Position numbers and translations under genes: made by a program | Part shown: piece after piece, positions 9,205 to 18,071 of the stretch | Layout: each line of letters opens with the position of its first letter | Position numbering within the stretch: the stretch's first letter is position 1 | From: Prorocentrum cordatum | Lineage: Eukaryota; Sar; Dinophyceae; Prorocentrales; Prorocentraceae | NCBI GenBank assembly: GCA_963575745.1 | Contig: CAUYUJ010015947.1 | Location: forward strand, 5,001 to 25,000 | Reading direction: 5' to 3' | DNA: 20,000 nucleotides | The notes under the pieces: generated by a model | What the model was told of the DNA's origin: nothing | The model's database searches: none | The model's input: the letters and a program-made list of their open reading frames with translations, nothing else

Positions 9205-9600
9205 GGCCTAGCACCTTTACGTTTCCAAGAGCATGTACCAGAAGGACAGCGCCCCCCGCGTTTTGCCCCCGGGCATTTTCGAATTGCGTTCGAGATGCTC
9301 GGGGGGCCCCGAAGCTTTCGTCGTTGCAACATTCGCCTGTGAGTGCTGCCGTCAGCGTCGGCGCAGGGACGCGTTCCACGCGCAATTGCGCTGGGGAAGC
9401 CCGAAGGAGAACAGGGCGACGAAGCGGGCAATTGCGTTGCCATCCGTCTGGGGGGCCCCATTGCAGAGCGCTGACGGTTTTCCGGGACATGGCCCTCGAC
9501 ATCGCCAACGCGTTCTTTGCTTCTGGGCGGGCCTGGATCCTTATGCGCATTCCTCTTGCTTGCGCGCAGTGCACTGACAATGCAACGTGCGACGAGTTCT
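9205..9600 (+). other. Coding-like but unassigned segment
   Basis: More than one forward frame is open between the 74-codon ORF and the long frame that follows. One contains RDMALDIANAFF near 9485-9525, which faintly recalls the (D)xxNAF motif of reverse transcriptases. No second motif supports that reading, so I leave it unassigned. Confidence 0.3.
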
Positions 9601-10470
9601 CTCGCCGCTGGGGTGCTCAGAGCGCAGCTCGCGCGCCAACCGCGCGACAGAGGGGTAGACCCAATGCGCTGGCGGGGATGGGCACGCCAGGGGCATATAT
9701 CCACGACGGTTTCGATGTTCGCTACCAGAACACCGCCGCTCGCGGGCACCACGGTTGTCAAGCCTGCTTTGCACTTGGAGGGGCTCCAATCTGGATGGAC
9801 TGTAGTCGGAGTGGGCATGGTCGCTGCTATCAGCTGCGTCGCCTGCGCGGGCGCGGGCGGCGGCGGCAGCGGCGGCGCGCGACGCCTCCGCGCCTTGGGG
9901 CCCGCGCAGCAAGTTCGCGTGCCCTTCCAGCGCTGGGCACGGGAGGTAATGATTATGTCTGTGGCGAACTCCGACCTTGACGGGTTTCGCCGCGCGGCCA
10001 ACGTCTCGTCTCGCTGGGCCGGCGCGGCTCGCGAGCACGCGGGCGACTGGCCGCTGGTTGCCCCAATCCCAGGCGTTCGCATCAACGGGGCCCCAGCGCC
10101 GCCCACAGACTACATCGCGCGCAGCTTGGCCGTCCAGCGGGGCCAGCTTGGAGAGGAGGGGCGCGCGCAGGCGGCGTTGGCTCTGATGGGGTTCGCCCGA
10201 TCGCTACTGGGGCGCACCGGCCACTTCCTTGCCGGATTTGACATCATCCGCGACAGGGCGCAGCAGGCCGGCCATTTCAAGATCGGCCGCGAGGGCCTCA
10301 GCTTCCCGTTGCCGCGCGCGGTGGGTGCGCCGAACGTCCGGGTTGCCACGGCCCCACAGCGCTTCGACGTGGCCGTCCTGGCGGGCGTGCCATTACAGGC
10401 GCGCGCGATGGGCCAATTGCGCAGACTTGGTCATGTGATTGAAGGCTCGCCAGGCGCTCGCCTCAGAGCC
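9600..10470 (+). pseudogene. Long open frame, possible Gag-like part of a decayed retroelement
   Basis: The forward frame of 9517-11049 is open for 510 codons. The most protein-like part is about 9950-10440, with a C/G third-position bias and varied residues (NSDLDGFRRAANVSSRW, GHFKIGREGLSFPL, MGQLRRLGHVIEG). It lies upstream of a decayed copia-type reverse transcriptase on the same strand, the position of Gag. A degenerate MGKGHGKDC near 10668-10697 could be the remains of a CCHC knuckle, but its spacing is wrong. Downstream of about 10470 the frame turns Arg/Pro/Ala-rich and repeat-like. The assignment is inference. Confidence 0.3.
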
Positions 10471-11685
10471 GCGGGCGGCATGTCCAGCGGCGGGCTTCGG
10501 TTCCGGCGCCGACTCCGACGCCGCGTCCGGCGAAGGTCCTGCCAGCGACCCCAGGTTGCGCGAAGTCCCCGTAAAATAGCGCGGAGCGCCTTCAAACGCA
10601 CGCGCCCCGACGGCGCCGCTTCGGCGACGACGAGCTCGCCCGCCGCGCGCGGGGGGCCATCGGACGCATGGGCAAAGGCCACGGGAAAGACTGCCGCACC
10701 TTCTTGGCCGGCTTGCCCGCCGCTGACACCCGCGCGACGTTTGCTGGCATCGGGGAAGGCGAGGGCAGACGGCGAGCATCGGACCAGTGGATTGGGAGTC
10801 GGCCGACAAGGCAACCCGCTGGGCCCAGACGGGGCGCGCCCCATGTGCCGCGAGCGCGATTCAGAGGAAGGCCTCGTGCGCGAATGCCCCCGTCGGCGCC
10901 GGCAAGGGCGCGCCGAGTTCCTCGGCGCCCCAGCCCCGGCAACGCCACCACCGCCGACGCCGGCACCCCCACCGCGCGCGCGCCTGGGGCACCACGGAGC
11001 GCCTGGGCCAGCCGCTCAACAAGCAGCACCAGGTGCCTACTCGGTCTAGATGGCCAGGGAAGCCAGCGGGACGAGATGCCCAGACCTGCGGTTGCGGGAC
11101 CCGACAATGGCAAGCCCATGCAGAGCGCCAGGCCTGGAACGGCTGCCAGCCGACTCCAGCGTCGGCAACTGCGCGGCCAGCGCCAGCAGCAGCAGTTTCC
11201 GTCTGGCGGCCCCTGGCAGGCAGCTGGGTACTGCGTCATCTTCATCTGCGCCGCCCAACCCTTATGAGGCGGCACTTCTGCGACTGCGCTAGGACATGGA
11301 TAACCTCGTGGGCCGACCGCGACAGGACTCTGTTAAACCAACGGGCAGGGCAACTACGTTGCCAGTCCGCGCGGCAGGAGTGGGCAACGCAGCAGCTGCA
11401 GCGCCCGCAGGAGATCACGAACATATGCAAGTACTTCGTAGAGGAGAGGGGGACGAGAGGGACCCAGATGGACATCCGTGCTTCATGACAGCGCGCTGGT
11501 TTCTTAAAGCGACGCGCCGCAATGCCACGACGCGCGCTACGCGCCGCCGAGGAGCAGCTGGAGCGCGAAGGCACCGTGGCCATTTTCGACTCCATGCTGG
11601 CCCGCGCCATCCTCGCGGGCAACGGCCTCCCAGCGCGGGCGGCGCTGCGCCGCGCAACGTCGTCTTCGGCAGGCGCCCCCCCATG
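10471..11685 (+). other. GC-rich coding-like stretch, no domain recognised
   Basis: This stretch lies between the Gag-like frame and the reverse transcriptase relic. Three forward frames are open in pieces. I looked for integrase (HHCC, DDE) and protease (DTG/DSG) wording and found none convincing. It may be decayed pol sequence, or an element with its protease and integrase region deleted. Confidence 0.35.
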
Positions 11686-12383
11686 CTGCCGCCGCTCGAA
11701 GCGTTCGAGGAGGGCGAGGGCGACTCTGTCGCCAGAGCCAGGGCACGGGCTGCAAGGACGCGCCCAGAGCATTCTCCATGAAGCTTGCCTTGGTCTCGCG
11801 CTCGCCCGAGTGCAGCGCCAGGCCGACGCGGTGGGGCCCGGGGCCTGAGGTCGAGCGCGAGGCGTTTGGCACTGATTGCGACGGCGTCTCAGAACTAGTA
11901 TTCACGCTGCCCGGGCGCTTCGACGATCTCGTGATTCCAGGGCGCAAGGGGCGCGTCGACCGCCTCGTCGACCACGCCGAGAGCGTCTTGTGGAAAATGA
12001 AGGGTGAATGCGGTGACTTCACCAACTGCGGCGTCGACCAACATCGCAGCGCCGACGGCGCAGCGACGCTGGACATGGACGAGTGCGCCGACGCGCTGAC
12101 CCCCGCCAGGGGCGTCGACCTAGCCAGGTCGAAGGCCGACGAGCCCGCCAGAGGTCCACTGCTGGACCTATTTGTCTCCTTCCGCGGAGCAGCTGCCCAT
12201 GCGCTACTCGCGCGACGCCGAGATGCCGCCGACGTCGTCGCGCTGCAACGGGCCAAGAACAAGCTGCCCATTGTTCTGGCCACGCAGAAGATCACGGCGC
12301 ACGCCGTCTTCCTGGCGATGGGGCGCGCGGGTCAGACCAGCGCGCGCAGCGACGGCTGCGTCGCGCGCGAGGAGGAGACATGA
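11686..12383 (+). pseudogene. Ty1/copia-type reverse transcriptase relic (RVT_2)
   Basis: Motifs of the copia reverse transcriptase appear in order. An upstream piece in another frame reads PPLEAFEEGEGDSVARARA (about 11692-11746). A one-base frame change near 11745 leads into GCKDAPRAFSMKLA (11748-11789), the usual YGTKDAPRAF block. Then come FDDLVIPG with the paired aspartates at 11922-11927 (the family has YVDD or HVDD), DFTNCGVDQH (12015-12044), TLDMDECADALTP (about 12069-12107), and SFRGAAAHALL..RRDAADVVALQRA (about 12180-12255). FTNCGV followed by TLD is typical of dinoflagellate copia elements as I remember them. The frame ends at a TGA in 12381-12383. The element is not functional: the N-terminal fingers are missing or unreadable and the frame is broken. 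Confidence 0.75.
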
Positions 12384-12389
12384 TGCGGC

Positions 12390-12760
12390 ATGAGAGGCGC
12401 CCCGTACATGCGTCCGGGCAAGTGCCGCAGCATTGGTAAACAGATGTCCGACTTGCTCGACACTGTGAGCCGATCGCATAAACTCGTGCATGGACATCAT
12501 TCGGCTCCGAGCTGTTCGCAGCACGTGGAGCAGCAGACGGTCGACAGGCGCACCTTTTCGCGCTCCGCGAGAAGGCGCTCGGGCCCGCTTCGGCCGACGA
12601 GATCGGGGGGCACAGGGAGGAGGGGGTTTGCGTTGTGCCCGCGCAGCTGGTCGTGGACGGCGCGTCCTTCTTCTCCCCGCCAGCCATGCCGCGCGCAGAC
12701 GCCATCGGACAATTGCATGGCCGGCCGCCTGCAGCGGCCGTCAGACCAGCTGCGCACCGA
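12390..12760 (+). pseudogene. RNase H relic of the copia-type element
   Basis: This continues the reverse transcriptase relic. One frame reads LLDTVSRSHKLV (to about 12489). The next frame begins at 12497 and reads SFGSELFAARGAAD, matching the (S)TFGSELxAA block that carries the second RNase H acidic residue. It then reads LVVDGASFF at 12647-12673, the position of the usual T/VDaxSLF block. At least one frame change separates the two parts, and the sequence loses resemblance after about 12760. I found no long terminal repeats around the element. Confidence 0.62.
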
Positions 12761-12989
12761 ACAGCTATCTATCCCACGCGCCGTTGCGCGTTGCCCGTGA
12801 CGCGAGGGCCGACCCCGCAACGAGCGAGCGCAACAGCCGGGAGCTCATCTTCGGCACCATGTAGACGGGGGCTCGCTTGCGCACGCCCCGCGGCGAGGTC
12901 GAGCGAGAGGCCTCGCAAGAAGACGGCGCCGAGCTCGAACTGCAGCAACCTCTACAAGGACACCGACAACTTGTGATAAACTCGGCGTC

Positions 12990-13085
12990 GCGTGTCCGAG
13001 CTCTGTTCGCGATCGCGGCATAGTACATCAGGAGCAGGAAAGATCACATATTCGCATGTCCGAGCTATGCTCGCGAATGCGACGT
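12990..13085 (+). repeat. Short direct repeat TGTCCGAGCT...
   Basis: TGTCCGAGCTCTGTTCGCGA near 12992 recurs in diverged form near 13057 (TGTCCGAGCTATGCTCGCGA), about 65 bases apart, and each is followed by a GCG-rich word. It lies just after the retroelement relic. The copies are too short and too close together to be LTRs. Confidence 0.5.
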
Positions 13086-13118
13086 GGTGGGACGCACCAG
13101 TGAAGGGGCTGCCCCCGT

Positions 13119-13230
13119 GAACTGCGTTCGCGGGGCAGCTGGCCATTTCGCGCTGAGCACCGAATTATACATTCTGTGCTTAGCCAGTAGTTGCCTGACA
13201 GCCGTTTCTGCGTGGCCGCGACCGCAGTTC
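13119..13230. repeat. 15-bp inverted repeat pair
   Basis: GAACTGCGTTCGCGG (13119-13133) is the reverse complement of 13216-13230 with one mismatch, enclosing about 82 bases. It could be the termini of a very short foldback element. There is no other copy in the window. Confidence 0.5.
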
Positions 13231-13343
13231 TTCATAAGAGATCCGGCTTGCCGAAAGTAATGTTACAATGCGCCGCGTTGGTGGCCTGGGCGGTTTGCGT
13301 CGGGGCTGCCAGCGGGGCACAGGGGGCCCGCTTGAGCACCAAA

Positions 13344-13480
13344 CTCGCACGCTAGATCATCAGTGCATGAAGCATGCGGGGCAGCAGGGTTTGACCATGA
13401 GCGTTTGGCTCAAGATACCTGGCCGCGCCTGGTTTTCAATCGTTCCAGACAATTTGGTCTACATCCGTTTCACACAACAA
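13344..13480 (+). repeat. Dispersed 126-bp repeat, copy B
   Basis: This is the counterpart of 8814-8939. The same gap-free frame reads DHQ..x.HAGQQGL....VW, and here continues open to 13654 through PRIGSEDLLHRICG-like wording in one frame. It contains TTTGGCTCAAG at 13403-13413, which equals the last 11 bases of the dinoflagellate trans-splicing leader (see findings). The product is not recognised. Confidence 0.62.
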
Positions 13481-13679
13481 CACCGCTTCGACCCTTCGCT
13501 CAACATTCTACTCGTAACTCAGGCGTCCCAACTGGGACCAGAACGCATCGGCTCGGAGGATTTGCTGCATCGGATATGCGGCGCGAGTTGGAGTCCCATC
13601 TTCTCCGCCCCGATGTGGTTTGTGCATCGGCGATCCCTGGCCAATCGGAACTAGAGTACCGAACTTTTCGTTTCGTTTA

Positions 13680-14396
13680 ATACTTTGACCTGGTTGCAGC
13701 ATCTGGTCAGTCCTCCTTTTGCCCCCTCTGACCCGATCCGCTCTTGCACGCAAGCGGGGCATGTGCAATGGAGACAGAAAGCGCAGTATCGAGAGGCGCG
13801 GCGACGATTCGCTCCAGATTTCGCCATTTGAGCGAGCGCGCCGTGATCCAGGCCTGGCCCTGTCCGGCCAGGACTTCGCCGTGCACCATGTTCCCTGACC
13901 CGCTCCTGTGTCACGCCCTGACGCAGGCAGCGGGTCTGTCGCACCGCGCCCCGCTTTCTAACGTTGGCGCGGGAGGGGGGCGGGCCTCTTCGGAAGGCTC
14001 AGAGGGCACCTGGCTTGCCCGAGAAGGCGCCCATTCCCAAACCGCAGATGGCCTCTCAGAAGGCCGCGACGGGGGCGTCCACTGCTGGGAGAAGGCTTGC
14101 CTTCCCCCCTCTGACACTCTCCTCCTTCTCGGCGCGCCGCTCTTCCAGTCGTGTTTTTTGTTGTTTTAATTCACCGCCATGAAGAGAGGGGTTTCGACGG
14201 AAACGGGTCCTGAGATCATCTGCCATTGTGGGTTCCCCGGCCGCCCCATTGGCCCCGGGGTGGGCAGGAGATGGCTCAGGAGGACGAGCTGGCCCTGGGG
14301 GGAAGGCCCCCGTGGCCAAGGACCCGTTCCCTTCAGGGCCCGCTTCCATCTTGCCAATCCTCCCGCGCGCCCGCGTCCTCTGTCCAGGCATCATGT
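13680..14396. other. No gene recognised
   Basis: Short open frames occur on both strands, none with a recognisable motif. The section 13960-14110 has several GAGAAGGC and CAGAAGGC words in both orientations. The 42-base similarity to 7351-7392 lies at 14177-14218. Confidence 0.45.
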
Positions 14397-14660
14397 CGTA
14401 TATTTAGGCATAGCTGCATCTGTACACATACAGGAAGATGTGTATATATATACACATATATGTATACATATATATATATATATGTCTATATATAGAGATG
14501 TATGTATATATATATATATACTTATACATATAGATATGTGTATAAACAAATATATATTTATATATGTATATATAAATATATTTGTACACACACCCTAAAA
14601 ATACATATAAAAATATACATATAAATATATATGTACACACACACAACACACACCGGCCGG
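14397..14660. repeat. TA/CA-rich microsatellite
   Basis: This AT-rich island of TATATA, GTATATA, AAATATA and ACACAC words ends in (AC)n. It contrasts sharply with its GC-rich flanks. The Tyr/Ile-rich frames through it are artefacts. Confidence 0.9.
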
Positions 14661-14689
14661 GCCAGTCTTGGGCCCATCAGGAGCGCACG

Positions 14690-14716
14690 CGCCCTCTTGG
14701 CCGAGCCAAGAGGGCG
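14690..14716. repeat. 12-bp perfect stem, 3-base loop
   Basis: CGCCCTCTTGGC pairs exactly with GCCAAGAGGGCG around a CGA loop. A hairpin this tight would be stable in RNA. No T run follows, and in a eukaryote I would not call it a terminator. Confidence 0.7.
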
Positions 14717-14739
14717 TGGCGCATACACCGCCGCTGGGC

Positions 14740-15228
14740 TCAGGATGGGTCCCGCCAGGGCGCAGCGGACAGGAACAGATCTCGCCGCCACCTCTGCGCG
14801 AGGACCAGGACGCCCGGATCGCGTTCCTGGCGTTCCAGGCGCTCCGCCGCGAGGCGCTCCTCGGGCGCCTCCCGCGGCCCCGGGGCGCCCCGGGCGCGGG
14901 GAGGCCCGCCATCCACCAGCTCGGGCAGTGCCCAAGAGGGATCGTCATCGGCGGGAGGAGCATCGAGGATCGAGGAGGTTCCGAGGAGGAGGGGGGAGGA
15001 CTGAGGGGAGGATCGAGGAGGAGGATGAGGCCCCAAGAGGGGGGCACCATCGGGGAGTTCCCGGGAGGAGGGAGCCTCGAGGCTCGAGGAGGGGGCCTGG
15101 GCTGTTTTCTGTGCGTCTCTGGGGGGGCACCCAGGGAGTGTCCGGGGGGGGGAGCACCCCAGGCCTCCCATATGGGGTCGGGGGACTGCGACGAATGGCC
15201 GACGATCGGCGATACGGCCCGATGTTGA
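14740..15228 (+). CDS. Possible exon or ORF, unknown
   Basis: The forward frame of 14668-15228 is open. Its middle part (about 14780-14885) reads LREDQDARIAFLAFQALRR followed by EALLGRL, a plausible helical protein segment. From about 14980 on it is a GGA-derived Glu/Gly/Arg stretch. A CAG at 14776-14778 could act as an acceptor. No domain is recognised. Confidence 0.28.
   Translation, partial: SGWVPPGRSGQEQISPPPLREDQDARIAFLAFQALRREALLGRLPRPRGAPGAGRPAIHQLGQCPRGIVIGGRSIEDRGGSEEEGGGLRGGSRRRMRPQEGGTIGEFPGGGSLEARGGGLGCFLCVSGGAPRECPGGGAPQASHMGSGDCDEWPTIGDTARC
14965..15090 (+). repeat. GGA/GAGG purine tract
   Basis: The plus strand is purine-rich, with the recurring words ATCGAGGAG and GAGGAGG. 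It drives the acidic/Gly-rich composition of the overlapping frame. Confidence 0.65.
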
Positions 15229-15244
15229 GCTCGATTTCCTCCAG

Positions 15245-15322
15245 GCCGACGTCGCCGATGCATCACCGACGTCGCAGATGCATTCGCCGATGTATCGGCG
15301 ATGCGGCGCGATCCTCCGACAC
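15245..15322. repeat. Palindromic GCCGATG/CATCGGC module, copy 1
   Basis: GCCGATG and CATCGGC-type words alternate here. The last 38 bases (15283-15320) match 17821-17858 almost exactly and end in GGCGCGATCCTCCGAC. The minus strand would read RIADASAM-like peptides, but the module is palindromic and probably not coding. Confidence 0.6.
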
Positions 15323-16050
15323 GCATCTGCTCGGACCTAGCCAGGAGGCTTCTGGGCGCCTCCTCCTGGAGATCGAGTTCTGAGGAGGAGGGAGGGTCGA
15401 TGATCGAGGAGGGTTGGTTTGTTTTCTGGGCGTCTTTGGGAGTCGTGGGAGGTTCTGGGTGGGAGCCGGTGTGTCCGTGTATTCGAAGAAGTGGCGACCC
15501 CCCCCCGGTGGTGACCCCCCTTGGCATTGCTTGGTCCACCTCGGCGGCGGCGGCGGGGTCGGCGGCGGTAACGGCGGATCGGGTCGGACGAGAAGCTGTT
15601 TCGAAAGAAGTCCGGTGTTCGAGGTTTGCGAACCTTTTCCCTGGGTTCTCGGAGGCCTTCCAGCCGCGGGTCGCTTGCCAGCAGCTCCGGTTCGACGAGA
15701 GCTTGCCGGGGGTGCGCCGATCGTCCCGGACGGCCGCCGGAGACTTGAGTCACGGCCCGGAAGCCGCCCAGCATTGAGGGGGTGAGGGCCAGGGGGAAGT
15801 GGATACCATGTCAGGCGATCGCAAACACGGATCGAGGGGGCGTGGATTAGCGACGGCTCCCGTTTCCACGAGATCGCAGATTTTCGCCGCCGAGCGATGC
15901 GGCGCCGGCCGCATTTTGGGGAGGGCACCTCCCCCGATCCATGGATGTGGCGACCGCGCGCCAAATTCATGGATCGCTGATATGTGCGCCCCCGACCATG
16001 GCCGGGGTCATGAAATCTCGCAGGCTTCGTGGCCTTTGGCAGCACGTCCT
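15323..16050. other. No gene recognised
   Basis: This is a GC-rich stretch with several open frames on both strands. I see no domain, no convincing splice pair and no repeat copy. Words such as CATGGATGTGGCGACC and TTCATGGATCGCTGA near 15940-15975 are weakly repeated. Confidence 0.4.
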
Positions 16051-16059
16051 CTGCCCCCG

Positions 16060-16335
16060 TCGACACCCCCTCGATCCCCCCTCGAATCCTCTCGCCCATC
16101 CTCCCTCGACCCTCCCTCGACCCTCCCTCGATCCCCCCTCGAGTCCTCCCGCCCATCCTCCCTCGACCCTCCCTCGATCCCCCCTCGACCCTCGACCCTC
16201 CTCGAAGCCTCCCGCCCATACCCCTCGACCCTCCTCCGACGTCCCCCCCTCGACGTCCCCCCCCCCTCCATCCTCCGTCCCTCCTCGGCTACGTCCTCCC
16301 TCCCCCCCCCCCCCCCTGTCCGCGCACGTGCCCTC
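16060..16335 (-). repeat. CCCTCGA minisatellite
   Basis: The pyrimidine-rich plus strand is built of CCCTCGA words, grouped into larger units of about 57 and 46 bases (CTCGATCCCCCC at 16070, 16127 and 16173; CGCCCATCCTCC at about 16094 and 16151). It ends in runs of C. The Ser/Pro/Leu frames through it are repeat-derived. Confidence 0.8.
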
Positions 16336-16342
16336 GGGTCGT

Positions 16343-16560
16343 GACGCGCCAGCCCCCCTCTTCCCTTCAGGAGGGGAAGCAACACACACACACACACAAT
16401 TCATCGTCGATCCCCCAGAAGATGTGGGGGGGTATGGGAAGTGGGGGGGAAGACAAAAGCTTAGAACATATGGGAGAATATGGGGAATCCTGTTTTTTGT
16501 GTGCCTTCATTTGTGTGTCCCAGGGCCCCTTGACATGATGCGCTAGCCCCCCTCTTCCCT
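16343..16560 (+). mobile_element. Dispersed repeat 'CA/GGGGCCCCTT', forward copy with flanking direct repeats
   Basis: The core at 16382-16531 is the inverted counterpart of 6383-6534. It is bracketed by 24-base direct repeats, 16343-16366 and 16537-16560, identical at 22 of 24 positions, which look like a target duplication or a pre-existing tandem word. The core starts with (AC)n and ends in GGGCCCCTT. No protein is encoded. Confidence 0.7.
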
Positions 16561-16564
16561 GCCC

Positions 16565-17310
16565 CCCTCTTCGGCGCACCCGAGGCGGTGGCACCGACGG
16601 ATCGGGTCGGAGGCAGCGCTGGGGTGCTCGAGGTCGGCGTCGTTTCGAGTGTTACGCCGGATTCCTGGAGGTGCTCGTCGCCCGCTGGACACGGGAGGGG
16701 TCAGGAGATCCCGGGAGCGGGGGAGATCGGGAGCATGATGGGTGGTCGAAATTTGGTGGATGCAGCTGGTTTGGGCCCCGCCGCTGAGCGCCTTCCTCGA
16801 CCCGCCTCCAGCGACGGAAGGCGCCGAGAAGACCTGCGACCAGATGCTAGCCGCAGGAATGGCCAGTGCCTGTGCTCGCCAATTGTTCAGGGACCGAGGT
16901 ATATGATCGAGGTCTGTGCGCGGAGGGTGTCCTTCTTCGTGTTTGTTGCATGTTCTTGTGACTTCTGTTGCATCCTGGGGAGGGGGCCCTTGGATGCTCT
17001 GTTTGTTACTGCTGGCGGAGGGTCCCCTGTTCTTCAGCGATGTTCCTCTGGCCCAGCCCGGTTCGGATGATTTGTGCTTTTCTGGGTATTTCATGGTTTG
17101 ATTATGTTTTTCTTCCAAAATCCGCCTGCAGGGTTATGATGTTCCAACGTACTTCAGCCTTGATCACCAGACAGAATTTCGAGCACCGTGCCGAGTCTTG
17201 AGGGTTTTCACGCGTCGGGCCCTGGGAGGCGGCACTCGCTCGACACCGTTCTGACACTGTTCTGGGTGCTCGACGTTATTGAGATGTGGTCCTCAAGTAC
17301 GATGGGAGCA
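16565..17310. other. No gene recognised
   Basis: Open frames on both strands lack recognisable motifs. From about 16900 the sequence is T-rich and intron-like. The words GTTTTTCTTCCAAAATCCGCC then TGCAGGG (17105-17133) resemble the right ends of the elements at 18072-18220 and 19113-19260. Confidence 0.45.
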
Positions 17311-17317
17311 ACATAAC

Positions 17318-17337
17318 TGTAGGGGGGTATGCCCGAC
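17318..17337 (+). repeat. TGTAGGGGG..GCCCGAC terminus, isolated copy
   Basis: TGTAGGGGGGTATGCCCGAC matches the terminal repeat seen at 18201-18219 and 19240-19260 and, in inverse orientation, at 19117-19136 and 19254-19273. I could not find its partner terminus. Confidence 0.55.
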
Positions 17338-17493
17338 CTCTGCCTGGGACCGACTGCACCCGAGCGGGGAGGAGGCGGCGGCGGCCCCGTGGCGACGAGG
17401 ACGAAGACCGCCCGGCAGGGTTGCGAGCGGTCCGCGTCGGTCCGGTCCGATCCCCGATCGCGATCCGATTCAAATTCATTTAGGCCTCCTAGA

Positions 17494-17693
17494 CTCGAAG
17501 AACGAACGGCATAATCATAAACTGTTGGCGCTCCGCGCGGATTTCTTGGATCCGCGCGGGGCCCCCCTGGCGGCGCCTCAGGCGCCGCCCCTGGCGCGCT
17601 CCGCGCGCCAGGGAGGGGGGTCCAGCGCGGATCCAAGAAATCTGCGCAGTGCGCCAGAAGATCATGTTTATGGTGTTGTTTCTTCTTCTATAG
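17494..17693 (+). mobile_element. Foldback element, copy 2
   Basis: This is the best-preserved copy. The outer arms run from CATAAAC (17516) to GTTTATG (17666-17672). The left arm CGCGGATTTCTTGGATCCGC finds its inverse in GCGGATCCAAGAAATC on the right. Inside are two more perfect hairpins, GGCGGCGCC-tca-GGCGCCGCC and CTGGCGCGC-tcc-GCGCGCCAG. TTTATGGTG, a pyrimidine run and AG (17692-17693) close it, 27 bases after the start of GTTTATG. A CCTCCT..CTCGAAGAA lead-in is shared with copy 3. It has no coding capacity. Confidence 0.88.
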
Positions 17694-17726
17694 ATGGGGT
17701 CCGAGTAGATGGGGTCGGAGGGTCGC

Positions 17727-17756
17727 GCCGCATCGCCGATGCATCGGCGATGCGGC
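17727..17756. repeat. 30-bp perfect palindrome
   Basis: The 30 bases equal their own reverse complement (half-site GCCGCATCGCCGATG). Allowing one mismatched pair extends the symmetry to 38 bases. The inner 22 bases recur exactly at 17821-17842. Confidence 0.85.
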
Positions 17757-17860
17757 TCGATGTGGAGCCCGTGTTTCCCCGCGCCGACGTCGACGATGCC
17801 TCGCCGGTGCATCCACGATCCATCGCCGATGCATCGGCGATGCGGCGCGATCCTCCGACC
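17757..17860. repeat. Palindromic GCCGATG/CATCGGC module, copies 2-3
   Basis: This continues the 30-bp palindrome, with the second exact 22-bp palindrome at 17821-17842 followed by GGCGCGATCCTCCGAC as in copy 1 (15245-15322). The centre-to-centre distance of the two palindromes is 90 bases. Confidence 0.7.
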
Positions 17861-18071
17861 CCCATGGTGCTCCGACCCCACCTGGGAGGCCTTCCATCAG
17901 TTGTGGCAGTGAGGGCCGCGTCGTCGCTCGGTGCCCCTCTCGGAGCCAGTCTGCGGAGCTCTGCGTGCAGGTCTGCCCGACTGCCCGTCTGGGCCCGCCT
18001 GCCCAGCCGCCTCCGTGGCCCCCCCCGCCCGCGTGCTCACGAGGCCACCTTTCCGCAGAGAGCTCCGGAGG

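Noticed and set aside
9485-9525. LDIANAFF as a reverse transcriptase motif
   Set aside because: It is a single short motif with no supporting blocks up- or downstream in frame.
10668-10700. CCHC zinc knuckle (MGKGHGKDC)
   Set aside because: The first two cysteines are missing and the His-Cys spacing is three, not four, so it is mentioned only as a possible remnant.
14690-14716. Stable hairpin as a transcription terminator
   Set aside because: No T run follows and the context is eukaryotic.
16060-16335. Ser/Pro-rich repeat protein
   Set aside because: The frame follows a pyrimidine minisatellite with periods of 57 and 46 bases that do not keep one frame.
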